Shown: positions 45,678 to 55,774 of the stretch, piece after piece
How positions within the stretch are numbered: position 1 is the stretch's first letter
How the letters are laid out: each line of letters opens with the position of its first letter
From: Branchiostoma floridae
Lineage: Eukaryota; Chordata; Leptocardii; Amphioxiformes; Branchiostomatidae
Direction of reading: 5' to 3'
Length of the DNA stretch: 60,000 nt
Assembly (NCBI RefSeq): GCF_000003815.2
Contig: NC_049994.1
Location: 3,693,195 to 3,753,194 of the forward strand
Program-made: the position numbers and the translations under genes
Notes under the pieces: generated by a model
Told to the model about the DNA's origin: nothing
Database searches by the model: none
What the model saw: only the letters and a program-made list of their open reading frames with translations

Positions 45678-46175
45678 ATGTACAAAGAATATGTAGAAAG
45701 CAACAGAAAGAAGGAGAAGATAGAACTAAGGAAAACTGAAAGGATAAAAAGGGAAGGGAAAACATTAAACTACAATTACAAAAGAAAATTAAGAGGGAAT
45801 GAAAGCAAAAACAAAACCGAAGGAAAAAATGCAACGATCAGAGAAAAGAAGAAATGGAAATAGAAGATATGAAAGAAAGAGAAAGAAGAAAGAATAATAG
45901 CAAGAAAGAGAGATAAAAGAAGAAAAAAGCTAGAAAAAAAGAAAGATAGAACGAAAGAAAAAGAAATTTAAAGAAAGAAAGGAACAAAAGAAAAACATGA
46001 AAAGGAACGTAAGAAAGAAAAAGAAAGAAAAAAGTAGGAAAGAAAAATTTAGAATAAAGAATGAGAGAGGAAAAGAAAAAAGTTGAAGCATAAACAGATA
46101 TATATATATATATATAGATAGATAGATAGATAGATGGATAGAGAGAGAGAGAGAGAGAAAGAGCTAGGGGGATAG
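45678..46175. repeat. Purine-rich (GAAA) tract and TA/GATA/GA microsatellite
   Basis: About 400 bp of strongly purine-skewed GAAA/AAGA sequence, followed by (TA)n, (GATA)n and (GA)n. The long Leu/Phe/Ser-rich minus frame here is compositional. Confidence 0.93.
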
Positions 46176-47224
46176 AAACACAAACCAGCTCTGTCCACCG
46201 AAGTGAGGTCACCAGTTGAGATTACATAAACTCTGTCGGCGACCCGTTTAACACGATACACAGATCAAATACATCGGGGTGTTTATACCATTACTGGTGT
46301 TAATTCGTCCACATCTTTCCATTGTGCCCCAGGTGTAGCCATCAATCGACACCTTCTCTATTTTCCCAGCCGAACAAAAGACGGACAAAGCCCGACCGCG
46401 GCTAGAAGTTATTGGGTGCATGTTAGGTCAGCGGTCGGTATGTATCGCACGCCAAGCCAGGTTAAAATAACAAATCGTTAAAAGGTTTAAACCATGTCGC
46501 CATTACGTCCTCCTTCTTTCTCTTACCTGTATTCTGTTTTTGGTCCTTCAGAAGATCTAAGTGTAGTGGTAGAAACAAAGCTTTATAAAGAAAAGGGGCT
46601 GCTGTAATGTTTTGAGGATTAGGACAACTTCGGTACAAAAGAAGTTTTCGAGCCCCAAAAGGTATCATGTTCTTTGATTCCTGGTGAGTTTTCTCTTGTT
46701 TGCGTTCGTAGCAACAAGAAAAGAATGTTTGAAACAGTTTTCCTAACGAAATTCTAGAAAAAAATGCGAACTCTTCTCGACTGGTAGGCAAAAATTTCTT
46801 GAAGAATATGATATTCAGCTTCCTTCGTTTTTTTCTATTCACTGTGCTTGAAATATAATCTAAGTGTTTCAGTCAGAATTGATGATAGGTTTAGATTAGA
46901 AGGAGACAGCGAATGTTTGATCTTGAAATCGAAACGCAGATCGCGAACGTTGATATGACGGGATGGGATGGGAGCAGAATAGTGTAAGTATACAAGCTGG
47001 TTGTTAAGGTAGTTTCAATGCCTAATTATCAATTACTGAAACGGATAACTTGATAACTAGGTAGTAGGAGGATCCATAGTACAAATGGTAATCTACGTTT
47101 TTATTTGGACAGACAATCATCACAATGTCAACGTGGCACTACACGTGAGTTGGTAACTAATTTGAACAGTGTCACAGGCAAAGAACAACAAACTTTAAGG
47201 TATACGTAGTATACCAGGTAGCCT

Positions 47225-47450
47225 TTTATTTTGAGGGGGAGTGAGTTATCCATTGTCTTGCTAGGATCCGGTACTGAAATGCGGGCCTATCCCTCTACTG
47301 CCATGGCATCCTACCTCCCTAACTGAAGTTCGGTACCCATTTTTACACCTGGGTGGAGTGAGGAAAGCCGTATAAAGCGCATTTTACAAGGACATAATGT
47401 CTAGCCAAGATTCGGACCTACGTGGCCCCTTGATCTCAAACCCACCAGCC
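47225..47450 (-). repeat. SINE, minus orientation
   Basis: The reverse of the 38165-38400 family: GAGTTATCC, TTCGGTACCCATTTTTACAC, CTGGGTGGAGTGAGGAAAG and the tRNA-like end (AGATTCGGACCT...). In the homeobox intron. Confidence 0.7.
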
Positions 47451-47572
47451 ATTCGAATTCGGTCAATACAGTGCTACTTTTTAGATTGTGTACGTAATAA
47501 ATTCATTTAGTCCACCAACACAGTCTGGAGTCCAGTCGTGTTAGGCCTGGTCCGCTCGTAACATTCGCTACC

Positions 47573-47746
47573 TACTCTCCAAGCAGAGATTCGGTTCCGG
47601 CTGTTTTTTTACGGGTCTATCTATTTAGTACTGTTATCTTTGTGTTAGACCGCGAGTATGAAATAGCAAGCCCGATAAAACGCCTATAGCTAGAAATGCC
47701 ACCAAAAAAAAAAAACAGCCGGGGTTGAAACTCTGCTTGGAGAGTA
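47573..47746. mobile_element. Foldback MITE (CTCTCCAAGCAGAG arm type) a
   Basis: The ends are TACTCTCCAAGCAGAG and its inverse CTCTGCTTGGAGAGTA. The flanks TTCGCTACC and GTCGCTACT share seven central bases (degenerate 9-bp duplication). The inner arm TTCCGGCTGTTTTTTT is mirrored by AAAAAACAGCCGGGG. Confidence 0.85.
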
Positions 47747-47772
47747 GTCGCTACTCCGTTCGCTGGCTAGCT

Positions 47773-47860
47773 TAGCCTGGATACCATACCCCAACCTCAA
47801 AATATATCTTTCGTGCACGATAGATACTTGAGATCGGGCTGGGGTTTGGTAACCAGGCTA
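47773..47860. mobile_element. Foldback MITE (TAGCCTGG arm type) a
   Basis: An 88-bp almost perfect palindrome from TAGCCTGGATACCATACCCC to GGGGTTTGGTAACCAGGCTA, centred on CGTGCACG. The flanks TGGCTAGCT and TAGCTAGCT match at 8 of 9 positions. Confidence 0.88.
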
Positions 47861-48273
47861 TAGCTAGCTAGGCTAACAGGTATGGGATCAAGCGGGCACG
47901 GTTTCGACTCTAGGCTACCACAGCAACTATCCATGACTCAGAAACCTCACCACGAGACCTCAAACAAACACAAGTTGACCTTCTCTTGCGTTTTTAAGAA
48001 AACACTTTGCCGCTTTGTGAACCAAGAACGCGTAACGTTCCATGAAAAAGGGTCCTTCGCCCGACCCTAAGGAAAATACAACACACCTGCGGATTAAAAT
48101 ATTTCCATTTTCTGTGAGATATCTGTTACCTGTGATGTTACAAAGGACCCCCTGTGATAATCTCTCTGATCTGTCAGCGGGATAATCCGGTCATTATCAC
48201 CCTTTTACAAAGTGGGGACTTCCATGATGACAAAAGAGTGGATAAAGAGGGATTTTCGGAAGTTATCTAAAAC

Positions 48274-48455
48274 TACTCTCCAAGCAGAGGTTAGGCTGCG
48301 GCTGTTTTTTTAACGTTTTTTTTAGTCGTTTTTATCGGGCTTTCTATTTGTTATTTTATCTTGCTGCGTCAAAACCTAACTGGTTTGGCTGGCGCACTTC
48401 AAGAAAAATGACAAAATAGAAAAACAGCCGGAGCCTAACCTCTGCTTTGAGAGTA
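48274..48455. mobile_element. Foldback MITE (CTCTCCAAGCAGAG arm type) b
   Basis: The arms TACTCTCCAAGCAGAGGTTA and CTAACCTCTGCTTTGAGAGTA-type are inverted. It is flanked by the exact 9-bp duplication ATCTAAAAC (48265-48273 and 48456-48464). Confidence 0.92.
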
Positions 48456-48581
48456 ATCTAAAACGAGTGTCCTACTGGACTGCGTCAAAATGCGGCAAAC
48501 TTGCGCCTGCCATTTGCAAAGTGGAGCATACAGGCGCAGCTAAGATTGATTGATTTGTTTTGTTTTCAAGGCTGAAAACTC

Positions 48582-48775
48582 GACTCTCTACGCAGAGGTC
48601 TTTGGCTGTTTTTTGACGTGTTTTTAGTATATTTTATCGGGCTTTCTTTTTGTTGTTGTTGTTCACAGTTTTCGTTATGTCTAGCGGTCAAAAGAAAACG
48701 GTACATAATAGAAAGCCAGATAAAACGTCTAAAATACGTCTATAAAGATGTCTCCGAACCTCTGCTTGGAGAGAA
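48582..48775. mobile_element. Foldback MITE (CTCTCCAAGCAGAG arm type) c
   Basis: Same arm type (ACTCTCTACGCAGAGG; CCTCTGCTTGGAGAG) and the same TTTTATCGGGCTTTC / GAAAGCCAGATAAAA inner pair as copies a and b. The duplication is no longer visible. Confidence 0.75.
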
Positions 48776-49777
48776 GAAATTTTAAAACTTGTACCTCAAG
48801 ACTTTAAATATCTCATGTAGGACAGTTCATAACATATTCCTGCTTATGCCTTTAAAATGAACAGTAATACTGTTCATTGACTTTGCACAAAAGAATACAT
48901 TTACCTTGCAAATTGATACCCAGAGCGCCTTTTTTTTCTTTCTTTCTCTTTCTCACTATATAAAATAAACACAGGTGCTTCATTGCTAGCATCGTTATCA
49001 AGTCTTTCATCAAAGTTTCTGTTACAGATGCCGACGAAAGAAATGGATGGCTGCCCATCCGTGTAACGAGTTTTAATCAAGATATCAAGATCAAATTTCT
49101 ACCACTGGACAAAAGACGACTTGATGAAAGAAAAGCGAAAACAATATTTCTATCTGTCTTCCAAAAACGCAGCTTTTGATCACCAGAATTCTTTCCGTAA
49201 ATTTTCTATCTTTGGCTTCCTAAAGGCTAACTTAACATATCAGACGAAAAGGGTACAGTTTGCGAAACATTTCAGAGCAGGGGATTTGTTTATGGTGAGA
49301 GTAGGGTTGTGGTGTTGCTTATTTTCTTTTTGTTTCCGCTAAACTAGCTATGTTTATGATAACCTAGTTTTCATGTGTACGCAAGCTGGTGGTCTTGTTG
49401 AGTAAATAGAAGGTTTTAGCGATGTGGTGTTCACTCTTTTATTTCTTTTGTATCGTTGGAAATCGTATGTTGGTTTGCAACGTTTGTCGATCTTAGGTCG
49501 TCGTACGACTTTGATGTCGTCTTATAGAACGTCGCACAATTTTGATACCGTGGCGTGGACTGTCGCACAATTTTAATGCCGAAGGATTTTCAAGCTAAGG
49601 CAGTTTTCCTTCGTAACAAGACAACAGAATTTCGTACGATACATCTCTAGCCCATTTTGCGATCGTACACCGGACGCACGACGTATATGCTACCGGGACA
49701 TACTGGCCTTCTTTTTAAGGGAAACAAGACTTTCTTGGTTGTTTTCATTTAGCATAGAGATCCTCATAAATACTTAG

Positions 49778-49960
49778 TACTCTCTAAGCAGAGGTTACCT
49801 CTTGAAACCTTCTTCTTGACGTCCTTTGGATCTTTTTAGTCTTATTTTTCTTTACGTTTGGCTGGTGGACATAACATAAAGACTAGGGCGAAAAAAAGCC
49901 CTCCAAAATGGCATAAAAAGCGTCAAAACTACCAGGAGCTGGACAATGGCTTAGAGAGAA
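49778..49960. mobile_element. Foldback MITE (CTCTCCAAGCAGAG arm type) d, degenerate
   Basis: The left end TACTCTCTAAGCAGAGGTTA is clear; the right end (GGCTTAGAGAGA) is degraded. Related inverted segments continue to about 50080. No target duplication is certain. Confidence 0.55.
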
Positions 49961-50284
49961 ATTTTGTCTTGTCCTCAAGTTCAATTTGGCTGGCGGAAAA
50001 AGAGAAGTTCTGACAAAATTCTGACATAATATGGCCTAATAAAAACGCCTAAAAGTCGTCCAAAACAAGTCAGGACACAATCCCTGTTTGATGAAAACAG
50101 AGATAAAAGAGAATGGCATTGATGTGTATTTTCGAAATGTCATACCCAGTAGGAGAGCTGAACCCAGGAAACGTACATATTATTGAAACAACGTCACCCT
50201 CAAAAGATGCGCGGAGCTCCAGAAGTCTCAATCCTCAACTCAAGGCTCCGTATTATTGTAACCTAAAGATCTGGAACCGTACAC

Positions 50285-50453
50285 TAGTCTCCAAGCAGAC
50301 CCAACGGTGCCTTAGAGATAGTATCAAAGCTGGCCAGGGACTTAGTACGGCACCCGTTTGACTCCCTTAGCCGGCTATCTCCCTTTGGCCGGCTATATTC
50401 CTTTGCCAGCTTTAATATATTATCTCTAAGGCACCGATGGCTGCTTGGAGACT
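50285..50453. mobile_element. Foldback MITE (CCAAGCAGACCC arm type) a
   Basis: The arms TAGTCTCCAAGCAGACCC and GGCTGCTTGGAGACT are inverted, with inner CGGTGCCTTAGAGATA mirrored. ACCGTACAC is duplicated on both sides (50276-50284 and 50454-50462). The core contains TTAGCCGGCTATCTCCC and TGGCCGGCTATATTCC. Confidence 0.9.
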
Positions 50454-50686
50454 ACCGTACACAAAGTACACTGACCTAACATGGAGCCAATAAACTCCTC
50501 CAACTGTCTTCATGTTTACCGTCTTTTGTCTGAGGGAGAAATCTAACACTCTACGCATGTAAAGATACACTCCGACAACAAAACCTCGCGACCCGGGAGA
50601 CACTACTGTGTAAATGCATGACAATTGGCAACATCTGAGCTCTGTGAAGAACCCTTTCTTGGTGACAGACGAATTTGGCGTTAGCG

Positions 50687-50868
50687 TAGTCTCCAAGCAG
50701 ACCCTACGGTGCCTTAAAAAAAGTATCAAAGCTGTCAAGGGACTTAGTATAGCGGCACCAGGTGCCCGTTTGACTCCCTTTGGACGGCTATCTCCCTTTG
50801 GTCGGCTATACTCCTTTGCCAGTTTTGATACTATCTTTTTAGGCACCTTAGGGTCTGCTTGGAGACTA
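50687..50868. mobile_element. Foldback MITE (CCAAGCAGACCC arm type) b
   Basis: The arms TAGTCTCCAAGCAGACCC and GGGTCTGCTTGGAGACTA are exact inverses. The flanks GCGTTAGCG and GCGTCAGGG match at 7 of 9. The core contains GGACGGCTATCTCCC and GGTCGGCTATACTCC, as in copy a. Confidence 0.88.
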
Positions 50869-51432
50869 GCGTCAGGGTAGTCTTATTTAGGAGACGCTAG
50901 TGGGTCAACTGATTGGAACATGCGATAAAAACGTAAGATTAAACGACGGACGTGCGTTCGATCTTCTTCGAGTTACTATACGGGTGTTGTCCGTTTGACA
51001 ACTTGTGAACGAAGACCGCCAAGGAGACGGCAAACTATACTGTGTATAAAAGAAGACAACTAGTCCAGGACGAATTCCTTCTTCTAGATTGTAACAAAAG
51101 AATGCCTCTAATTTTTCCTATGAGAAAATGGAACGGCTGCTACCATTGATGTGAATGTAGAAAGCGTGCAACGATAAACTATGACTATTTGTCTTATTTT
51201 GGACAAGAATGTGGAAGAGGAAAATAAAGTGTAGACAGATTGTGGAAGATAATAGAAAAAGGAAAGAAAATAGTAGATGAAAAATTTGACGACTTCTGAT
51301 AGCATTCTTACCAGAAATAATCAGCGAAAAAGTTAAAACGCGTACTACCTTTACTATATGCTTGCTGCATTGCTTGTTAAAAAGACTTAGTTTGGGCTTT
51401 TTTAAATGGTAGACTTTCCTCTACAAATACAT

Positions 51433-51521
51433 TAGCCTGGTTACCAAACCCCAGCCCGATCTCAAGTATCTATCGTGCAGGGAAAGATATATCTTGAGGT
51501 TGGGGTATGGAATCCAGGCTA
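51433..51521. mobile_element. Foldback MITE (TAGCCTGG arm type) b
   Basis: An 89-bp palindrome TAGCCTGGTTACCAAACCCC ... GGGGTATGGAATCCAGGCTA, inverted relative to copy a. The flanks CAAATACAT and CAAATACAG match at 8 of 9. Confidence 0.88.
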
Positions 51522-51910
51522 CAAATACAGAGAATAGTTTACATTATCTAACAGACTCTTGCTAACGGGCCTAAGTCCTATTTCCGGCATATAATAAAAC
51601 TATTTCACGTGCCCCCGATTTTTTTCAAAACTACAACGACATTTTTTCATCATGAAACGTTGAAAATAAACCCGCAAATTTCTTGTTTTAGTTTCTTAAG
51701 AATGTGATTTGTTTTTCACTTCATTCAAGATGCTTTTTGTGGTTTAAATCTGGGGAAAGATATTCGGACACCGAACCGCAGCGCATTTTCACGCATCACG
51801 GCACAAAATAAACTATCTATATAACGACGCACGTGGACTAAATGAACTAAAACCAAGGAGCATTTAAAAAGTTACTACACTAAACTCATTATAAAGCCAA
51901 TCTCACTTAC

Positions 51911-52244
51911 CGGTGCTATGGAAGGGGATGTTGTTCCCGTTGAAAACTTGAGTCATCCACGCCAGCCTTCCGACGGGAACAGACGGGGGGAGGGCTCTCC
52001 CAACCCCGCCGGGAAGCTCGTACACAGTCCGGTGATCGTGCGAATCCTGATACAACGGTCCGTGAGGGATTCCATGGATCCAGTGGCTGTGATTCTTCGT
52101 CGCGGTGAAGTTTTCCACTCTAGATCTGTTATCACCGGGAGTTGAGCCGAGAATGTTCTCGATGGAGAAGGGCAGAGATGACCGAGACCCCTGGCCTAAG
52201 TCCTCGGGAGCAGGCGCGATGTCGTCCGCCCGTGCTTGCTCCAT
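51911..52244 (-). CDS. Homeobox gene, exon 1 (N-terminus with EH1-like motif)
   Basis: Encodes residues 1-111 plus one base, ending ACCG|GTAAGT, a consensus donor. The ATG at 52244 is the first in frame after a TAG at about 52337. An open frame extends left of that ATG only through non-ATG codons. Residues 24-33 (LPFSIENILG) match the EH1 type of motif that recruits Groucho/TLE co-repressors in NKL homeodomain proteins, suggesting a transcriptional repressor. The rest is Pro/Gly/Ser-rich. The frame joins exon 2 (Ala split codon), giving a predicted 258-residue protein over four exons (334, 92, 122 and 229 nt). Closest families I can name are BarH/Barx/Bari-like or other invertebrate NKL genes; not resolved. 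Confidence 0.88.
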
Positions 52245-52642
52245 TCTTCCGCTTGTGTCCCGAATGTCCGTACTTGTATCCAACAACCTGTCGATACTAT
52301 CTATGAACCTACTCTGTCTCCTTTTTCTCCTAATCTAGATTTTGACTTCTACACACGTTTCAAAACTTACAGCAAACTTTATCTGACTTCAAAACTGAGA
52401 CGTCCTTTCCCTAGAAGAACACGGATCGCTCTGAAGACAAGATAAAGGTTTCCGCGACGATCACGTGTTGTAATTTACTCTACACCTTGCACAGTTTACA
52501 GAAAGTGAAGCATATGGTATGTGGAGGAGTGTCGCACGCCGCTTTTAACGACCGTAACTTCCCTATTAGCACCTTGTTGCCAGACACATTTCGTTTTCGG
52601 ACGGGTCCACTTCACATCGGCAGGGGTGTGTGTGTGTGTGTC
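52245..52642 (-). promoter_or_regulatory. Putative 5' UTR and promoter interval of the homeobox gene
   Basis: About 400 bp between the start codon and a foldback element. It contains a CACGTG E-box within GATCACGTGTTG (near 52460-52471) but no clear TATA box or initiator. Assigned by position only. Confidence 0.3.
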
Positions 52643-52845
52643 TACTAGATTCTACGAGCAGAGTTTAGGCTCCGGCTTTTTTAATATCTTTTTAGGCGCT
52701 TTGTCTATTTTTTTTTCTTCTTATTTTTCAGGGGGTTTTGTCCACCAATTGATATGACAGAATAGAAAGCCGGGTAAAAACGTATAAAGTTAGAAGGGAA
52801 AAAACAGCTGCAACCTAACCTCTGCTTGTTTGACGATGGAGAGTA
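52643..52845. mobile_element. Foldback MITE (CTCTCCAAGCAGAG arm type) e
   Basis: Degenerate left arm (TACTAGATTCTACGAGCAGAG, then TTTAGGCTCCGGC); right arm CTAACCTCTGCTTG...GGAGAGTA with a small insertion. The flanks GTGTGTGTC and GGGTGTTTC match at 7 of 9. It lies immediately upstream of the homeobox gene. Confidence 0.7.
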
Positions 52846-53155
52846 GGGTGTTTCTTCATGAAAGTACAGTATAGTTTACGAACCGGAGGTCTATCTCGTT
52901 TGTTTTCTTTCTTATGGTCTATAACTCGCATCTATAGGTTGCTGATGAAAAGAGTAGAAATTGGCCGCTTGTAAAATAGTTCGAGGTGGACCCAGGCCGC
53001 AAACTGCAATCTCAGACCCGGTGTTTAGAAAAGCAAATGGGTTAGCCTCCTTGGATAAAGACTTTACCATTATTTCATCACGCGACCCTGGTAACAATGA
53101 GTAACTAACTTAAACGTTCTTTCGAGTAGAAAGTAAAGCTGGCATTGAAGTCCTG
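52846..53155. other. Non-coding sequence with a SINE-like fragment
   Basis: 52985-53100 resembles a reversed SINE (CCGCAAACTGCAATCTCAGA, GGTTAGCC) but is too short to classify. No gene. Confidence 0.35.
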
Positions 53156-53337
53156 TAGTCTCTACCAGACTCCGGATCGCTGGAAAATCNNNNNNNNNNN
53201 NNNNNNNNNNNNNNNNNNNNNNNNNNNNNNNNNNNNNNNNNNNNNNNNNNNNNNNNNNNNNNNNNNNNNNNNNNNNNNNNNNNNNNNNNTTGTTCCATTT
53301 CTACGATTTTCAGCGATCCGGAGTCTGGTAGAGACTA
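53156..53337. mobile_element. Foldback MITE (TCTACCAGACTCC arm type) a, containing an assembly gap
   Basis: The arms TAGTCTCTACCAGACTCCGG and CCGGAGTCTGGTAGAGACTA are exact inverses, flanked by the exact 9-bp duplication GAAGTCCTG (53147-53155 and 53338-53346). The centre is a run of 100 N (53190-53289). Confidence 0.95.
53190..53289. other. Assembly gap (100 N)
   Basis: One hundred undetermined bases, a conventional gap size, exactly in the centre of a palindromic element. From the intact relative at 54637-54806 the true missing length is probably about 85-90 bp. Confidence 0.97.
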
Positions 53338-53346
53338 GAAGTCCTG

Positions 53347-54636
53347 TGTTTGAGGAGAGCAACATCTCGAGCACGGTAAAAGAACCCACCACACACGTAC
53401 ACTTACCGAAAAGAGTAGGAGTCCTTCCCGGTGTAAGTGGATCAAACCTTACAGTCTAATATCTTTAATACGCAGCGTGTACTTACTGTAAAAAACTTGT
53501 CACTGTGATAAACGCTGGTTTACCGGTTACTATAAGCTAACAGAACATGAAGCAACGTTGTAAAGTGGAACCGCATGTTTGTAAAAGGAACTAGACATTT
53601 TTGTTACTTTACTAGGGATTGCTACAACCCAGTATTTAGAGAAGCCGGGGTATGTTTACATATCTTACCCCCTTTGGGGTTTTGTCAAAACCCATAGCTT
53701 ACAGGTTAACGTTAGTCTTTTCTTTCTTTTTTCCCCCCTTTTCCAGCATTTCAATATCCGTGCACATAAAAAATCGCCAAGGAAACGGCAAACTATACTG
53801 TGTGTGAAAGGAAATAAACTAGTCCAGGATAAATTTAGCTAGGATAAATTCCTTCTTCTAGATTGCAACAAAAGAATGCTTATAAGTATCCCTAAAAAAT
53901 CACAGAGCTGCTTGAGCTAAACGACATCTGCTCCAAAAAGTTGATGAAAAAGCGATTACTGGCCTGTTCCCATATTGAAGACTAAGCGCGAAGTTTACTC
54001 CCACACTAAAGACCATTTTGCAACAAGAGTTCTCACGAATTTTTCAATGGAAGAGCTGATTAGACCGGCTTACCGTGTCAGCATGTACCAGACCTCGGGA
54101 GGAAAGGTGCTAAAATGTTTAGCAATTAGAAATTAGGTGTTAACTTGCTCATGTGAAATCACATGGTCACCGAAGGGGGAGGGGGGCTAAACTGAAGAAT
54201 ACGGAAATCTACAGAAATCTTTATTGACACGACAAAAGTGCAGCGACTTTCGTAAGATCTATAATACATGTAACTACTTACAGTACAACTCAACTGACAT
54301 ATATTGATTTCAACATATTGGGTTTAGCATGTCATTTATACTATTGGTTCTGCGGTACAAGCATTCGTGGATATATTTGCCTACTTGCACACAGTATTAC
54401 GGTTATCGCCTACCAGAATGTAGTTGAACCTATCAATCGAACAGAGACATTCGCCAGGCCTTCCTACAGGGGTGCGGGGATCGTAGAATTCGGCAAAAAA
54501 ATTTGGGAATTGGCCAGGGGAATCAGTCCACGCTTAGGTTTATGTTTTCTCTTCGGAGCGCGACCGATAAACTTCTCTTGTAGCAAAACTACCCTGGCGA
54601 ATTATTCTCCCTATACTAGCCAGCGTAGTCAGTCTG
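53347..54636. other. Non-coding intergenic sequence
   Basis: No gene recognised. 53735-53890 is a dispersed duplicate of 51025-51115 (GGAAACGGCAAACTATACTG, GAATTCCTTCTTCTAGATTG-like), showing local segment duplication between the two sites. Confidence 0.5.
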
Positions 54637-54806
54637 TAGTCTCTACCAGACTCCGGATCGCTGGAAAAATCGTAGAAATGGAACAAATCAGAGGAGTAAG
54701 CCGGCCAGAGGAGTATAACCGGCGAGCTGTTCCCTGGTCGGTTATATTCCTCTCTATTTGTTCCATTTCTACGATTTTCCAGCGATCCGGAGTCTGGTAG
54801 AGACTA
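54637..54806. mobile_element. Foldback MITE (TCTACCAGACTCC arm type) b, intact
   Basis: A 170-bp near-palindrome with arms TAGTCTCTACCAGACTCCGG and the inverse; inner arms GAAATGGAACAAAT and ATTTGTTCCATTTC. The flanks GTCAGTCTG and GTCAGTCTA match at 8 of 9. The core has AAGCCGGCC, GTATAACCGGC and GGTCGGTTATATTCC. Confidence 0.93.
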
Positions 54807-55301
54807 GTCAGTCTAGTAGAGACTAAAAAAAACACCTTGTATTCGTAGTACAGTTTCTTTTTAAAGCATTGATACAATCTGTTCTTTGATGACTTTTAAT
54901 GAATGAATGAATAAAGATAGGCCTTAGATAGAACCTTTAGAGTTAACTCTAACACCACGATCGCACATATAGTTTTAGTATCTAGGACAAAACAAGGTGC
55001 GTGGATATTTTCTCCATTTAAAATGCGTAGAAATAGAAGATTTGAAGACAAAACAGTAAATAGTTGACGATGAATATTAAATGAAGAATGATCGTCAGGA
55101 ACAATTGTACGGAATTGCACCATCTGATTGTGTTACAGAAACAGATCACAGGAGAAAGGGAAAAATTGCAGGGAATTCGTAAGGCAAGGCTTTTCTACAG
55201 AGAAACATATACACAGTCACCACTTTCAACCACGCAGCCTCTATAACATTTTGTTTGTTTGTATTACATACTAGGCAATCTGCCTTATGCTTTATGGCGT
55301 A

Positions 55302-55511
55302 CTGTAAATGCGGAAACTTTCGCGGTGGATTAATGTTCGCGGTTTTTGCGGTGGCCACTTCATCTCGAACTTAAAACCACCGCGAACATTTTTCCATGGC
55401 AGTAAGAGATTACAGTGCATGGTGCTACAGCGAAACTAATATCCACCGCGAAAAGTCCTTTTTTCCCGCTACCGCGAAATTAAATCCCCGCGATATTAAG
55501 TGCATTTACAG
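55302..55511. mobile_element. CGCGG-rich MITE, copy 4
   Basis: The ends CTGTAAATGC and GCATTTACAG are exact inverses, flanked by TA (55300-55301 and 55512-55513). At 210 bp this is the cleanest copy of the family, with CGCGGTGGATTAATGTTCGC and its inverted partners inside. Confidence 0.92.
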
Positions 55512-55774
55512 TACCACAACAACTTCAGGTTACTGAAGACAGAAGAGCCAGGCTAGATATATACGGACCGATTTGTTTGATTCCCTCACGGCGGGAAGGA
55601 CCCCTACTTTTTTTTAAAAGTCAACATGGCAACTTTTTTTAACAGGCTTAAATTGTGGCTAACTCTGTTTAACGTAGTCTGTGTAACACAAACTCTGCTG
55701 TCCAGGGCTGTAACTGGCCCCTCCCCGCGGTGGATGTTTGGCGGGCTGCTATAAGCGAGATTTAATCAGGCTAT

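Larger units (their letters stand above)
45614..51910 (-). other. Homeobox intron 1 (6.3 kb), rich in foldback elements
   Basis: A phase-1 intron. From left to right it holds a purine-rich tract (45678-46080), a TA/GATA/GA microsatellite (46095-46170), a minus-oriented SINE (47225-47450) and nine foldback elements between 47573 and 51521. No other exon was recognised within it. Confidence 0.75.

Noticed and set aside
45838-46212. 124-codon Leu/Phe-rich minus frame
   Set aside because: It is the complement of a GAAA/GA-rich tract; compositional.
52245-52286. Longer exon 1 start using TTG
   Set aside because: No ATG occurs between the in-frame TAG and 52244; a non-ATG start is not supported.
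54318-54800. 160-codon plus frame
   Set aside because: Its second half lies in a foldback MITE and the first half has no recognisable feature or homology-like pattern.
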